Shown here: in pieces, positions 1-11,628 of the stretch
Layout of the letters: the number at the start of each line of letters is the position of its first letter
Numbering within the stretch: the first letter of the stretch is position 1
Source: Siphonodentalium dalli
Taxonomy: Eukaryota; Mollusca; Scaphopoda; Gadilida; Siphonodentaliidae
DNA: 64,000 nt
Direction: 5' to 3'
Assembly (NCBI GenBank): GCA_032622095.1
Contig: CP136064.1
Location: 3,156,280-3,220,279, forward strand
Made by a program: the position numbers and the translations under genes
The notes under the pieces: generated by a model
What the model saw: only the letters and a program-made list of their open reading frames with translations
What the model was told of the DNA's origin: nothing
Databases searched by the model: none

Positions 1-1510
1 GTTTGCGGTTATGAAGAAAATCTGTAAAATGTGAGTCATTTTCATGTTCATTAAGTTGGCTGGTTTCCCGCCCAATTTTTGAGAAAAAGTCATTGAACCT
101 TTCCGATATGAGTTTGGAATTTTCAAGTTCTATTCCGTTTTCAGTAAAAGTCTTTGTGTTAATATTTGTGTTTCCATTTATCTTCAATGCACCCTTAAGT
201 ATTTCCCATGTTTTCTTTAAGTTATTTTTATTTACTTCAAGAATATTTGTATAGTATATATTTTTACTCCTTCTGATTAGTTTATTATATAAGGTACGAT
301 AACTCAAATATTTATTTACGTTCGTTTCCGTGGGTTTATTCAATTTGCGTAAATATAGCTGGTTCTTAACAATACTTGACTTAATCAATCCAGATGTCAT
401 CCAAGGTTCGCGTTTTATGAATTTTTTGGGTATATGTCGACTTTTGATGGGGAAAGCTAGTTCATATGCATTCATATAGATATCTAAGAAGATGTCATAA
501 GCTTGGTCGACATTTCTACAAGATGTGACGGAGTCAAAGGTACAAGATTTTAATAGATTTTTGAATCTAATTATGTTATTAGGACTAAAACTTCTTTGGT
601 TAGTGATAGTTTCATTATTATTGGGGCTGTTTTGTCTCTTTTGGTTAGATTCTGAATAAAATATGCCGAAGTGATCGGATACATCGCATGTGATTATGCC
701 AGATTTACATTCGCCTTGTAGATTATTGGTATATATATTATCGATAAGAGTTGCTGAATGATCAGTCATTCGAGTGGGTTTAGTTATCCTTGGCACGAAT
801 CCTCTTGTGAAAATGTTATTTATGAAATCATTCGTTTTTGTATGAGAGTTGAAATTGAGGAGGTCAATATTAAAGTCTCCTGATATATATGATTTGTGGT
901 TATTAATTTTTTCTAGAATATCGTCAAATTTTTTCAAAAATTGATCAATGTTGGCCTTTGGTGCGGTATTTGGTCTATAAACGCAGCCGATTATCCGAGA
1001 GTCATTTTTTCCTGGGTTAATTTCCACGAATATTGTTTCTATTACGTGTGGAATAAATTCACTAAGGTCGGGTCGATTTTTATAGTGGATTGATTCTTTT
1101 ATGTATAGGCACACACCACCTCTGCCATCATCGTCGTCAGCTCTACATTTGAATTCCATAGGGTGATATCCCGGTATTTGAAAGTTTGATGCTTGACGTA
1201 TTTTGAATGTTTCCGTTAAAGCTATAACGTCGAATGAATTATTATTCGACTTTAAGTCGCACAGGAGATTACACAATGAATCGAAATTCGCGTCAATACT
1301 TCGACAGTTGAGGCTGAATATTGAAAATTTAGATTTTGTATTTGGTTGATCAATAGCTTGTGATGGAGAAATGTATGCACATTCATTGCAGGTATTAATA
1401 GCAGAATTAATCAATTCGTCATTTTCCTGTTCCGCTTCGTTCCATTTCATTGTAAAGTTATATTCATCAGAATCCCGAACCTCACTCAGATTTACGTTAT
1501 GTGTAGCCAT
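1..1510 (-). CDS. Non-LTR retrotransposon ORF2, endonuclease half (partial, runs off left edge)
   Basis: Reading the minus strand from the ATG at 1510 gives 503 codons without a stop, ending only at the window edge. Residues about 62-290 form an apurinic/apyrimidinic-type (EEP) endonuclease, which nicks target DNA for target-primed reverse transcription. The catalytic signature is complete: N68 in SLNCRSI, E100 in ALTET, Y179 in CVYRP, D212 and N214 in SGDFNID, and D279-H280 in SDHFGIF. Residues about 300-503 are the lysine/asparagine-rich linker that precedes the reverse transcriptase, which should lie beyond position 1. The style (LNCRSI, GVCLYIK, TDHSATLIDNIY) resembles CR1/L2/Rex-group LINEs; the exact clade is inference. 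The start was chosen as the first ATG, reading MATHNVNLSE. Absence of any frameshift over 1.5 kb points to a young insertion. Confident as a LINE endonuclease, less so of the true start. Confidence 0.9.
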   Translation of the reverse strand, partial: MATHNVNLSEVRDSDEYNFTMKWNEAEQENDELINSAINTCNECAYISPSQAIDQPNTKSKFSIFSLNCRSIDANFDSLCNLLCDLKSNNNSFDVIALTETFKIRQASNFQIPGYHPMEFKCRADDDDGRGGVCLYIKESIHYKNRPDLSEFIPHVIETIFVEINPGKNDSRIIGCVYRPNTAPKANIDQFLKKFDDILEKINNHKSYISGDFNIDLLNFNSHTKTNDFINNIFTRGFVPRITKPTRMTDHSATLIDNIYTNNLQGECKSGIITCDVSDHFGIFYSESNQKRQNSPNNNETITNQRSFSPNNIIRFKNLLKSCTFDSVTSCRNVDQAYDIFLDIYMNAYELAFPIKSRHIPKKFIKREPWMTSGLIKSSIVKNQLYLRKLNKPTETNVNKYLSYRTLYNKLIRRSKNIYYTNILEVNKNNLKKTWEILKGALKINGNTNINTKTFTENGIELENSKLISERFNDFFSKIGRETSQLNEHENDSHFTDFLHNRK

Positions 1511-1939
1511 GGATACGACCAATAATGGAATGAATGAAATATATAACCTCCACTTCAGAATGAATTAAAGATGCAAGCATGAATATGTATAGTCCGTGCA
1601 CTGTTACTAGAGCTAACCGTAATATGAAGTACATATTATTATTTTAATGATGTATTGTATTCGGCGGGTATATATGTTTCAAGTAAGTCCTCGAATACGA
1701 TTCAAGTTCAACGTGTTATTTTCTTATGAAGTTATGTGAGTATTGCCAAAAAGTGCACATTTGTGACATGACGTGCAATCTATCTTGATTCGCAACGAGG
1801 ACTTACGGCATGATAGAAATACATAACTCCATAAAACATAGGCCTTTGTGGCTAAATGCATGAGGGTAGGCTAAGCCAATATATTGAAAATACATAAAAC
1901 AAGAACGCATTATTAATAAAACACGAAAATACATACATG
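1511..1939. other. No gene seen; possible LINE 5' leader
   Basis: AT-rich stretch upstream of the minus-strand LINE frame. It may hold the 5' untranslated region of that element, but I see no promoter motif, terminal repeat or second reading frame. Confidence 0.4.
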
Positions 1940-2980
1940 AGTGCTTTTTCAAAAAAGTTTTCCAGAAGATTTCCTATAAAATTTTCATTATTATATACCT
2001 GATTTATTAATATCAACTTCAGCAGCATTGATTTCCAACAAAAACCGAGATATTTCCAAAAACTTAACCCACCCCCCTAAAACTGATTTTCTATCTGAAA
2101 ATACCTGTCAAGTCAGAATAGCCCATTTTCGTTCCATTTTGTTAACCAATTCAGAGTCTTATCATATATCATGGAATTAGCATGTATCTGAGGAGGTTTA
2201 TGTTATGGTAGAGTCTATTTTTGTTAAAATTTTGATTTTTTTGGGGTAAATTAGCTAAAATATTGATTATTTTTAAGTTAAAAAATTCTGAAAAATTCCC
2301 ATGACTTTGTCAGTTTTACGGATACAGCTGCACAACATGCACCACAATGAGCATAAATTCTTCCCCAATATCAGACATGAAATGCTATAATCATGTACCA
2401 GACCAGAATTAAGAAATAAAGTAAAACTTTACCCTACTCCAAGATAGTGTTCTCAATGCTTTCAATTTTATGCTATACTAAAATCGAAAGGTCGTTCATA
2501 CTAGTTGATATATTTATATCATAAATTGCAATAGTTCTGCCCACGGATTATGCAATCTCATCTTCACTGTCACTGTCAATTTCATCAAATGTGATGGTAA
2601 CAGTCAATAAAAATTCTGTGCAACATCTTACAACTCAGGCTGCCTATCAGCCATCCATCCACGAAGTGCTACACCGGGAGTGGTTGATTTGGCAACGGTT
2701 GCAAGTCTCCACTGTTTTGCTATCATGTTGGCTCGTTTTGAGGGTAGAATTAAAGATTCCTCACATGATGGAAGTGCAGAAAGATCAAGTACATTCTACT
2801 GATTCTCAAACTTCTGCTGGAACATTAACCGCCTAGCTTGATTCACTTTTCTCGAAAGTTGAACATAAGGCACATGCAAACTCCACCAGTGTAGTAAGCG
2901 TGTCACTGTCCAAAATCCAATTCGTTCCTAAATAAGCCATGACTTCCATATATTTTGATCATCTTTCCAGCGAAGGAATG
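1940..2980 (+). repeat. Left arm of a ~1-kb inverted repeat
   Basis: This block is the reverse complement, with scattered differences, of the block at about 5430-6542. The match starts near the outer phrase GTGCTTTTTCAAAAAAGTT and runs to the phrase GACTTCCATATAT near 2943-2955. Short open frames in both arms (for example TAYQPS or TAYRPS followed by HREWLIWQ) are translations of the same DNA in the two arms and match no family I know. The two arms enclose the 42-bp minisatellite, giving a unit of about 4.6 kb. I saw no convincing target-site duplication. Confidence 0.75.
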
Positions 2981-3239
2981 TGAAGGAATGGAACCCTGGA
3001 TAAGTGCATTCTCCTGTATATTTGAAATCTCGATATCACTGACTTGAATCACCTGCCCATTAGCATAAAAAATTATTAACTATTATCAGGGGGAAATCAT
3101 TGAACGTTTCCTCCATCGTGCATAAACACCATCAAGATTGAGAACTCTCTGACATGACCTCTCTATCGATTAATATATCGTTGAGTTATTGTGGAAAGCA
3201 AATTAGCAACCCAAGATACACATGTACAACCAACCCAGT

Positions 3240-4800
3240 AACATAGTCACTCCATATATACACATAAACACAATATAAATGTCAAGATAGTCACTCACTG
3301 TATACACATACACCTGACCCATGACCATATATTCACTCCCTGTATACCTGTTCACCACTTTCCTGATCATAAGTCAATCCTTGTATACCTATTCATCTCA
3401 CCATTGGCCATACGGTCACTCCCCGTATACCTATTCATCTCACCATTGGCCATACGGTCACTCCCTGTATACCTATTCGCCATGGACAAAATAGCCATTC
3501 AAGATAAACATATACACCCCATCTATGACCATAGAGTCACTCCATGTATACAAATGCATCTCACCATTGGCCATATAGCCACTTGCTTTATATACGTGTC
3601 CCTCACCCATGACCATATATATCCACACTCGTGTATATCTGTACACTCCACACATGCTCATGCAGGCACACTAGGTATACGCATACACCTGACCCATGAC
3701 CATATAGCCACCCCCTGTGTACCTATTCAACACATTCATGATCATACAGTCAATCATTGTATACCTATATATATTCACCTCACCGTTGGTCATACATCAC
3801 TCGCTGGCTGTATACATTTTCACCAAACCCATGGCAAAATAGCCACGCAAGATATACATATACCCCCAACCACGACCATAGAATGACTCTAGGTAAAAAT
3901 ATGCACCTCACTAATGGTGATATAGCCACTCACTTATATACACATACCTCTCCATAACCATACAGCCACTCTTGTGTATACCCGTATACCATACACATGA
4001 CCATACAGCCACACCAGGTAAACTCCTACACCTGACCCATGACCATATAGTCACTCCCTGTATACCTATTCACCACATGCATGACCATACAGTCACTCCT
4101 TGTATACCTGTTCACATCACCATTGGCCATACAGTCACTCCCTGAAAACATATTCACCTCACTATTGGCCATAGAGTCACTCACTATACATATTTGCCAT
4201 GTCAATAGCCATATAGCCACTCTATATATACATATACACATCCACACATGACCATCCACATGCTCGTCAATGACCATTCATCACATATCAGTTACACATA
4301 TACACATTATGACTACTGCCATTCCATGTATACCTATACTCATTACACATAGCTGCACATTTATTTATCCATTCACCCCACCATGATCATACAGACAACA
4401 CATATATACATATACACCTACCTGTGACAATACAGCCACACAAGGTACACCTGTACATCCCACCCATGACCATACAGTCACTCCATATATACATAAAAAC
4501 ACATATGACCATGTTAGTACATGTACTCTCGTTATTTACATAAACCACAACAATGTCCATTGAGCCACATTGTGTACACTTGTATTGTGTAGTCATAACC
4601 ATAGTCACTCCCTGTATACCTATTCACCTCACACATGACCATACACTCACTCCTTGCATACCTATGCATCTCACCATAGCCACCCCATTCATGACCATAT
4701 AGCTAACCATGTACAGCTATTCGCATCATTTATGACCATACAATAACTCCCATTATACATATTCACCCCACCTATGACCACACGGTAACTCCCTGGTTAC
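3240..4800. repeat. Degenerate 42-bp minisatellite (core CACCATTGGCCATA)
   Basis: Repeated phrases CACCATTGGCCATA, GTCACTCC and TGTATACCTATTCA recur at about 42 bp (for example at 3399 and 3441) and decay towards both ends. The long frames here, such as the 160-codon one with repeated SLPVYLF, are read-through of the repeat and not genes. The reverse complement of this unit resembles the units of the arrays at 22.3-23.9 kb. Confidence 0.85.
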
Positions 4801-5429
4801 CATGTTGACCTCCACCCTGTATCATGGGGGGGAGGGAATAAGGCAACTTTAAAATTTATTTGTTATGCCCCATAAGGAAACGGGACAACCAGAATAGAAC
4901 ATTTAGTTGTTAGTTGATTAGCTAACATGTAAAATAAGGAAGTGAGTCACAATTTGCTAGATTTTCGGAAACGCAGAGAATATATGTGAAAAATGGTTGC
5001 CATTTTGGAAGCCATTTTGAGTAATTTGGTTTATAAACACATTAGTGTGACACATTTAAGGTAGATCAAAACAATAAACACCTTTCATACCAAACATAGT
5101 TACATATTACTTTTTTTGCCATTATTTATATCAAGTTTATGAGAGAAAAATCCAATACTTCTGGTAATGTCAGTGGTGACAATAGTAAAAATTAACTAAG
5201 GTGCATCAGACATGTTAGTGTTCAATGTATAGAAGGCAGAATAGCCAATTTTATACATCAACCACAACTTCTAAGCGATTGCGGGACACGCTGGGTCAAT
5301 ATCTACCATTTCCACATTTTGGCAGCCAAATATACAGAAGAATGCAGTTGTTGGGTTCCATTCCTTCACAGATAATAATTACCTTTCATCGTTGTTCCGA
5401 AAAGTAAAAAAAAACACTTCTGGTAGTTG
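4801..5429. other. Spacer between array and right arm; no gene seen
   Basis: AT-rich sequence with GGTTGCCATTTTGGAAGCC near 4993. No reading frame of recognisable type. Confidence 0.4.
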
Positions 5430-6542
5430 CTGGAAAGACCATCAAGATATATGGAAGTCATGGCTTATTTAGGAACGAATTGGGATTTGGACAGTGACAC
5501 GCTTAATACAATCAAGGAGTTAACATGTGCCTTATACATGTATGGTCCAAATTGGAGTAAAGTGAATTAAGCTAGGTGGGTAAAGTTCCAGCAGAAGTTC
5601 GAGAATCAGCAAAAGGTAGTTGATCTTTCTGCACTTCCACCATGTGAGGAATCTTAATTCTGCACTCAAAACAAGCCAACATGATAGCAAAACAGTAGAG
5701 ACTTGCAACCATTGCCAAATCAACCACTCCCGGTGTAGCACTTCATAGATGGACGGCCGATAGGCAGTCTGAGTTGTTTGAACCATTCTTTCCCGTAAGA
5801 TGTTGCACAGAAATTCTATTGACTGATAGTCTGATACCATCACATTTGATGTACCGGTAATTGACAGTGATAGTGAAGATGAGATTACATGATCCGTGGG
5901 CAGAACTATTGCGATTTATGATATGAATTTTATCAACTAGTATGAACGACCTTTCGAGTTTAGTATAGCATAAAATTGAAAGCTTTGATAATACTATCTT
6001 GGGGTAGGGATAAGTTTTACTTTATTTCTTAATTCTGGTCTGGTACATGATTATAGCATTTCATGTCTGATATTGGGGAATAATTAATGCTTATTGTGGT
6101 GCATGTTGTGCAGCTGTATCCATAAAGCTGACAAAGTCATGGGAATTTTTCAAACATTTTTCACTTAAAAATAATCAAGATTTTAGCTAATTTACCCAAA
6201 AAAAATTAACAATATTTAAACATAATAGACTCTATCATAACAAAAACCTACTCAGATACATACTAATTCCATGATATATGATAAGACTCTGAATTGGTTA
6301 AAAAAAAGAATGAAAACGGGCTATTCTGACTTAATAGGTATTTTCAGATAGAAAATCAGTTTTAGGGGGGTGGGTTAAGTTTTTGGAAATATCTCGGCTT
6401 CTTGGATATCATTGCTTGTGATGTTGATATTAATAAATCAGGTATATAATGCTGAAAATTTTGTTGCACCAATGAGAGCTTTATACAAAAAAATGAAAAT
6501 TTTATAGGAAATCTTCTGGAAAACTTTTTTGAAAAAGCACTG
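5430..6542 (-). repeat. Right arm of the ~1-kb inverted repeat
   Basis: Inverted counterpart of the block at 1940-2980; see there. The arm reads inward from the shared AAAAGTTTTCCAGAAG phrase near 6510 to the GGAAGTCATGGCTTAT phrase near 5452. Differences are single bases and short indels, so the arms are old but clearly one duplication. Confidence 0.75.
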
Positions 6543-7099
6543 AAATTTATGCATTTTTTTGGCATTTTCGTGAATTTTTCACAAAAATTGTTGGAAAATA
6601 TAACTTTTTGCACATCATAAATGTTAAGCAACCCAGCTAGAATAGGTATCTGATATTCAAGTACATTTTATTCAACATTTGTCTTACTTTATTGGTTTTC
6701 CTGATTATACTGAAATTTGCAGGTCAAAAACACCAAAAAGGTCAAAACAATATATTTTCCACCTGCTCCGCCCTGGATACCTCAGTGTTTTGGAACCCCC
6801 ATGGGGTAAGGATAATTGGAGATAGCGTCAAAATTTCTACCCTTTCGTGTGACACTACCCTCATCTGGGGGCCGGTCTATATAGGCTATATACGGTTACG
6901 GCCATCGTGATCGCTTAGTGGAGAATGGATTTCGAAATGCCACATCACGATTATTAATTGTGGGGTTTCGTTCTTCCAAAATGCTACGACTTATGTCGGA
7001 ACTAATAGATGCCTTATATTGTGCACCATGGTGACCATACATATCGATATTATGGAAAAAAAAGTGGAAATTAGTATGTGAAAATATCGATTCTTTTTA
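6543..7099. other. No gene seen
   Basis: AT-rich sequence beyond the inverted arm. Nothing recognised. Confidence 0.35.
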
Positions 7100-7800
7100 A
7101 TTTCTTGCCGCCAATTTGGCCGCCATCTTGACTGTGAGAGTTTGCCAAACTCAACTCAATACTTCATATCAATGTTCCATATGAACATGTAATGCTAGGC
7201 AGAATTCGCGTAACAACAACGCCCATCGTAAGAAAGTAAAGGAGTGTGAGCTTATTTTCGGCGATTTGGGCTAATATTCCTCAACTCAGGTATAAGAGGA
7301 ATCCTAGCTCGAATATCTCATGCACATATATACGCATGGGTTTTGTTATGATAGTGCTCAATAACATTCATTGATTCAATACATCGCGTTAATTATCAGC
7401 GTCGATTCGATTGGATTATACCAGCGTGATATCGGACAAACATTTTCCACAATGAATGTGTATTAAAGTCCCCGTGTTTCCATCAATGACTCTTCGATAC
7501 AATAAATGTATGACATCACGCCAAGATTCCAATATTTTCCCACGGAGACAAACGAAAGGTGGTGCAGAAAAATAGCACATTTTTACATATCGGCGGCCAT
7601 CTTGGAATTCTGGTTTCGGATTTTTGTTTAATTTGCAAGGGATGTATATTAGCATAACAAATCGAGCGGAAAACAAGACCGCATGTGATATCATCTTTAC
7701 TATAACGGCAATCAAAATGACCTGGTGCATATACAAAAATGGCCGTCATTATGGACGGCATCTTGTCTGGAGTCTCTGCGGCCACTTTTTATCTTGTTAA
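7100..7800 (+). repeat. Dispersed repeat F, copy 1 (GCCGCCATCTT motif)
   Basis: Matches 37120-38070 in the same orientation: both contain TATTCCTCAACTCAGG, CCTAGCTCGA, GACAAACGAAAGGTGGT, CGAGCGGAAAACAAGACC and GGAGTCTCTGCGGCCACTTT in that order. The motif GGCCGCCATCTTG recurs in both. Frames on either strand are short and not conserved between the copies. Confidence 0.75.
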
Positions 7801-9000
7801 AAACCGACACCTGGTTATATATGCACCAGCAAACGCGAAGCCAACTACAAAACACTCCCCATTAATTAACAAGAAAACTAATGTCAGAAATGGTAACGCG
7901 CTCAATATCATATATATTATACCCATGATTGTAATTATAGAATATAAAATATATTGGTTTCGCGAATGATCAATTCAGAATTCCTTCATAATAACAATAA
8001 CAACCAGCACCTAATTGAGGAACAGGCGGCCGCCTACGACCACAACCCCAGTGAACTGCAGAACGAAAAATGTCTATATAAAAGTTGAAATATAAGATTT
8101 ACAAATTTTCTTTTTCATTTTTTTTATTTGTAAAAGGCATAGCTTATCACACACCAGAAATCAATATTATTGACATAATAATGTTAACGACAATAAACGA
8201 AATGGAAATTCCCAACTACACCTTTTACCGGACTCGACCTCCGGTACGCAGTTGGACTTTTAATCCTCCCTATAAAACCCCCATGCGCCCAGGCGAAACA
8301 AGATAGATAGATAGAATGATATACAGCAGATTTGTGACTAACATTACATCAAATATGGAGTTTTCTGAAAACCGATTTTTCTCAAATGGACATCGGGGAC
8401 AGGATATCAACCTAAAATGTGTTATAGCGTGAATCGAACTATTTAAATAAATAAATAGTGTAGGCCAATCTTTAGTAATATTTATTGTTCACTCATTTTA
8501 TTTCTCGCCATTAACCAACCTAAAAAGTCTTATACATATCGTTATATTCCCAAAGCTCTTTATAGTTGTGAATCATGGTTTGTTTGTCACATACGCAGTA
8601 TACAACGTTAGAACGCGCTTATCGCTTGTTAAAAATGTACAGCGCATTCCGAAACGCAGTAATGAGTGAATATCTTAAAAGTGTACAATTTGATGTTACA
8701 ACCATTGGTCCAGAATACAGAAGTTTGTGCAACAGAAGAAAACCATATGATAATAATTGTTTCTAGGTACCATGATAATTAGGATGATATTCAGACAAAA
8801 CAAAACTGAACCAAAGTCTGAGCTGTTGGATTTTTACAGAGCCAAAATGAGTCCATGCCAGGAATTTCTGAATGTTTTTTTTCTACATTGAACAGTATAG
8901 ACTATATTTTTTTCCTGAAGAATTGAGTCCATGAAACTTGAACAAAACGACTATAACTGGATATGGACTTTCTTCATTTAAACTTGAAAATATAGATCTC
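7801..9000. other. No supported gene
   Basis: Contains a TATA-like TCTATATAAAAG at 8072 only about 13 bp before a 73-codon frame, and a GATA run at 8303. Neither frame here (73 and 63 codons) resembles a known protein. Confidence 0.3.
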
Positions 9001-10560
9001 ATTGCTTCTGTTATAAATTAATGTGTCACTCCTGTTACCAAGAGTATAACAATGATTTATATGAGGGTGTAATGTAGCCTTCTCGAGGAACCTGCCACTA
9101 GAGGGAAGGTAACCAAATAGGTAATCCCAACAAAAGTCGAAATAGTGGTAATTTGATATCATTTATGCATACCGGAGAGCATTAATAAACAAATGAGGCG
9201 AGTATGTTAATTGTAAGTCACTCATGTTACCGCAATATCATTTCTTTCATCATATTCGATGTATCAGGAATACTTTTTTTATATTCTAGAATGAGTCTTT
9301 TATGCAAAACATAAGTGTTTACAACCGTATCATTTGTAATGCTCTATTGTTTAATTTTCAAATCCAAATACATTTTTCGAAATTTGTCATTAACTGCCAT
9401 ATATGTCACTCCTGTTACTGTCACTTCTAATACTTATTTGGTAACATGAGTGACAGTAACAGGAGCAACAGATATGTGCACTGAACCTTTATTGCCAACA
9501 ACACTTTGATTAGCCAGTTCTTGTCAATGAAGATCACCAAAGTCAGCAATCATCGCTTTTCATCACAAGTAAATTCAATATAATCCATATGAAAAAAGAG
9601 TAATATATGGTTTATATTTGTTGTTCGATTAAACCCCACCCACCCCCCCCCCCATTCAGGCCATGGTCAACTTCGTTAAATTTGCCACATATAATATATC
9701 AGAAATTGATAGCACATTTCTGTTCAAACTAAAGACCATAAATTGAAGTCTTGTGTTATACAGCTTCTAGCTACCGGTATGTCTTAATGGAAAAAGTCAC
9801 ATTACACGTGACCTACTAGTATTGAAGAGTCAAATGGATACGAATGATTTGGTATTCCGATTTGATTCAAAATAAGATTGTATACTATATTTCCAACAAG
9901 AGTCACATTAGAGATGCAGAGACTAATCTTGATGGCTACAGCAAATCTTTTGATATTTATTCCAAGTTATCCCACCAACAAGCAAAACAGTTGCATACTT
10001 TTATAAATAGTCTTAGCTCTCAATATAAATCACAGACAGACCAATTTATACAGGGCGAATTGTGAAAACCCAAACCTATTCTTTATCTGAATCAGACTAT
10101 GAGTACAATTGTATCCATCTGTTGATGTCCACCAGTCGAGTGCCAGCCAGAGTGTTGACCTTGCCAAACATGGTTTGAGTTTTTGCAGAAGATGATCACA
10201 TAAAAAAGCAAGATTCTTGAGTGACATAACATTATTGTGTACCAAATTGCACTGTATATGGCCACATTGTGAAAACCACAAGGGTCGTTTCTGTTACCAA
10301 GATGTCACTCCTGTTTACCAATGTCACTCCTGTTACCAGTGCATATTTATATTTTGTTAAAAAAAATACTCATCCAAAGAAAACAGCTATTATTATATTG
10401 GTATTGGTACAAAGTGTTGATACTTATGCAAATATGATCAACTTGGAACTATTTCCAAGAATTAACAAATGGTAATAACAATAGATATATTTTAGTCGTA
10501 TGAAATGACTGCAATTGGTGTAAGCTGATTGTTGTTTGTTAGTAACAGGAGTGATATATT
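9001..10560. repeat. Cluster of the motif TGTCACTCCTGTTACC in both orientations
   Basis: The 16-base motif or close variants occur near 9023, 9216, 9402, 10302 and 10321, and inverted near 9440, 9453 and 10540. Spacing is irregular, so it is not an ordinary tandem array. A 73-codon frame at 9844 lies between the occurrences and is not recognisable. Confidence 0.6.
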
Positions 10561-11140
10561 TTACTACTTTGCTTGATTAAGTCATGTTGCCATGGCAATA
10601 GCAATACAATTCCAGCGTGCCGAAACAAACACTAATTCATGGTAAGTCATCAGGTTCGACATGGAAATGTTTTTTTCTGTGAACTTTGAATTTCGCGTAA
10701 TGCAGTCTTCCAAATTGTACAGTTTTCAAATATTCACCCTAATACAATATTATCCCTATCACTACCTGGACTTCTCCCTATTGAGTACGAAATATTCAGC
10801 GGAGATAATTATTGTTCTTGTGACAATGGTTAACTTTCCACGGAATCACAGATCAGCTCTCGTTGTATGCCTATTCAATCATCATGGTAATCGAATATAC
10901 GATCGCCCGATGACAATATTTCTTAAAGATATCTCTGATACTCTCCATAGGTTCAAGTTATACCATTATCTCCCATCTTTTACAGAAACGGGGTTCTTCC
11001 CCATTCAGTCCACTTAGGAGAAAACTGTCAGAGATTGTCTCTCTGCTCACTACTCACGCGCAGTGAATCAAGAGTGATGATAGGGACAACTCTCTAACAT
11101 TTCTCTTCAAGGTAACACCCGACAATCAGTCACTGTGAAA
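10561..11140. other. No supported gene
   Basis: A 118-codon plus-strand frame (10661-11017) has no domain, repeat or codon pattern that I can defend as coding. Confidence 0.3.
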
Positions 11141-11148
11141 ACTTTGGC

Positions 11149-11150
<2 letters not shown>

Positions 11151-11193
<43 letters not shown>

Positions 11194-11229
11194 TCTCTCT
11201 CTCCCTCTCTCTCTCTGTCTGTCTGTCTC
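11151..11229. repeat. (CT)n microsatellite with CTGT tail
   Basis: About 80 bases of CT dinucleotides, interrupted by CGCC and CCCT and ending in CTGT repeats. The overlapping frames made of Ser-Leu or Arg-Glu runs are translations of it. Confidence 0.95.
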
Positions 11230-11260
11230 AGAACCTGAGTATTTTCCAATTTGTATCAAG

Positions 11261-11584
11261 ATGGCCAATATTTGTACAAAAACCACGTATGACAATGACG
11301 CTCAATGCAGTCGCTGCAACCAAACATATTCAAATCTCTTGTTCCATAGATATCTAGAGTGTACACCTGAGTTTGAACAGATGGTACGGAACATATTTTG
11401 ATATTCACTGATTGACTTATTCGTAATTGAAACTTTTATCTTTCTTGACAACATGAATAGCGATACATTCCTTGCATACTGCCTTGGTGGGTGTATCCCA
11501 ATGCAAATTGAACTGTTGTGTGATGAATATCGTTTTTTCAAGCGATGTGTGAGGTTTATTTTCATCCTACATTGTATGTTCTGA
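11261..11584 (+). pseudogene. C-terminal tail of a LINE reverse-transcriptase ORF (broken)
   Basis: One frame of 108 codons reads ANICTKTTYDND, then CSRCNQTYSNLLFHRYLEC, then a hydrophobic tail ending HCMF and a stop. The C-x2-C, H and C spacing followed by a helical tail is what ends many animal non-LTR ORF2 proteins. An in-frame TGA at 11399-11401 sits where such proteins often have Trp, so the copy is dead. The region upstream is a CT microsatellite, so only the extreme 3' end survived, as expected for 5'-truncated LINE copies. Family assignment is inference from layout; an unrelated zinc-ribbon remnant is possible. Confidence 0.5.
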
Positions 11585-11628
11585 CTAAGTTTTATGATGA
11601 AAATATGATATCGGATACTTTATTAACG

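Noticed and set aside
3404-3886. 160-codon plus-strand reading frame with repeated SLPVYLF
   Set aside because: It is read-through of the 42-bp minisatellite (42 is a multiple of 3, so the frame stays open); frames on the other strand show the same.
8085-8306. 73-codon frame starting after a TATA-like TCTATATAAAAG, with a hydrophobic start
   Set aside because: The TATA-like site is too close to the ATG to serve it, and the protein shows no known features.
9844-10065. 73-codon frame reading SYSKLSHQQAK-type sequence
   Set aside because: Composition is protein-like, but there is no domain, no homologous copy in the window and no splice support.
10661-11017. 118-codon plus-strand frame
   Set aside because: No domain, no signal peptide pattern and no conserved copy; chance length in AT-rich DNA.
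11107-11401. Frames with long Ser-Leu or Arg-Glu runs
   Set aside because: Products of the CT microsatellite.
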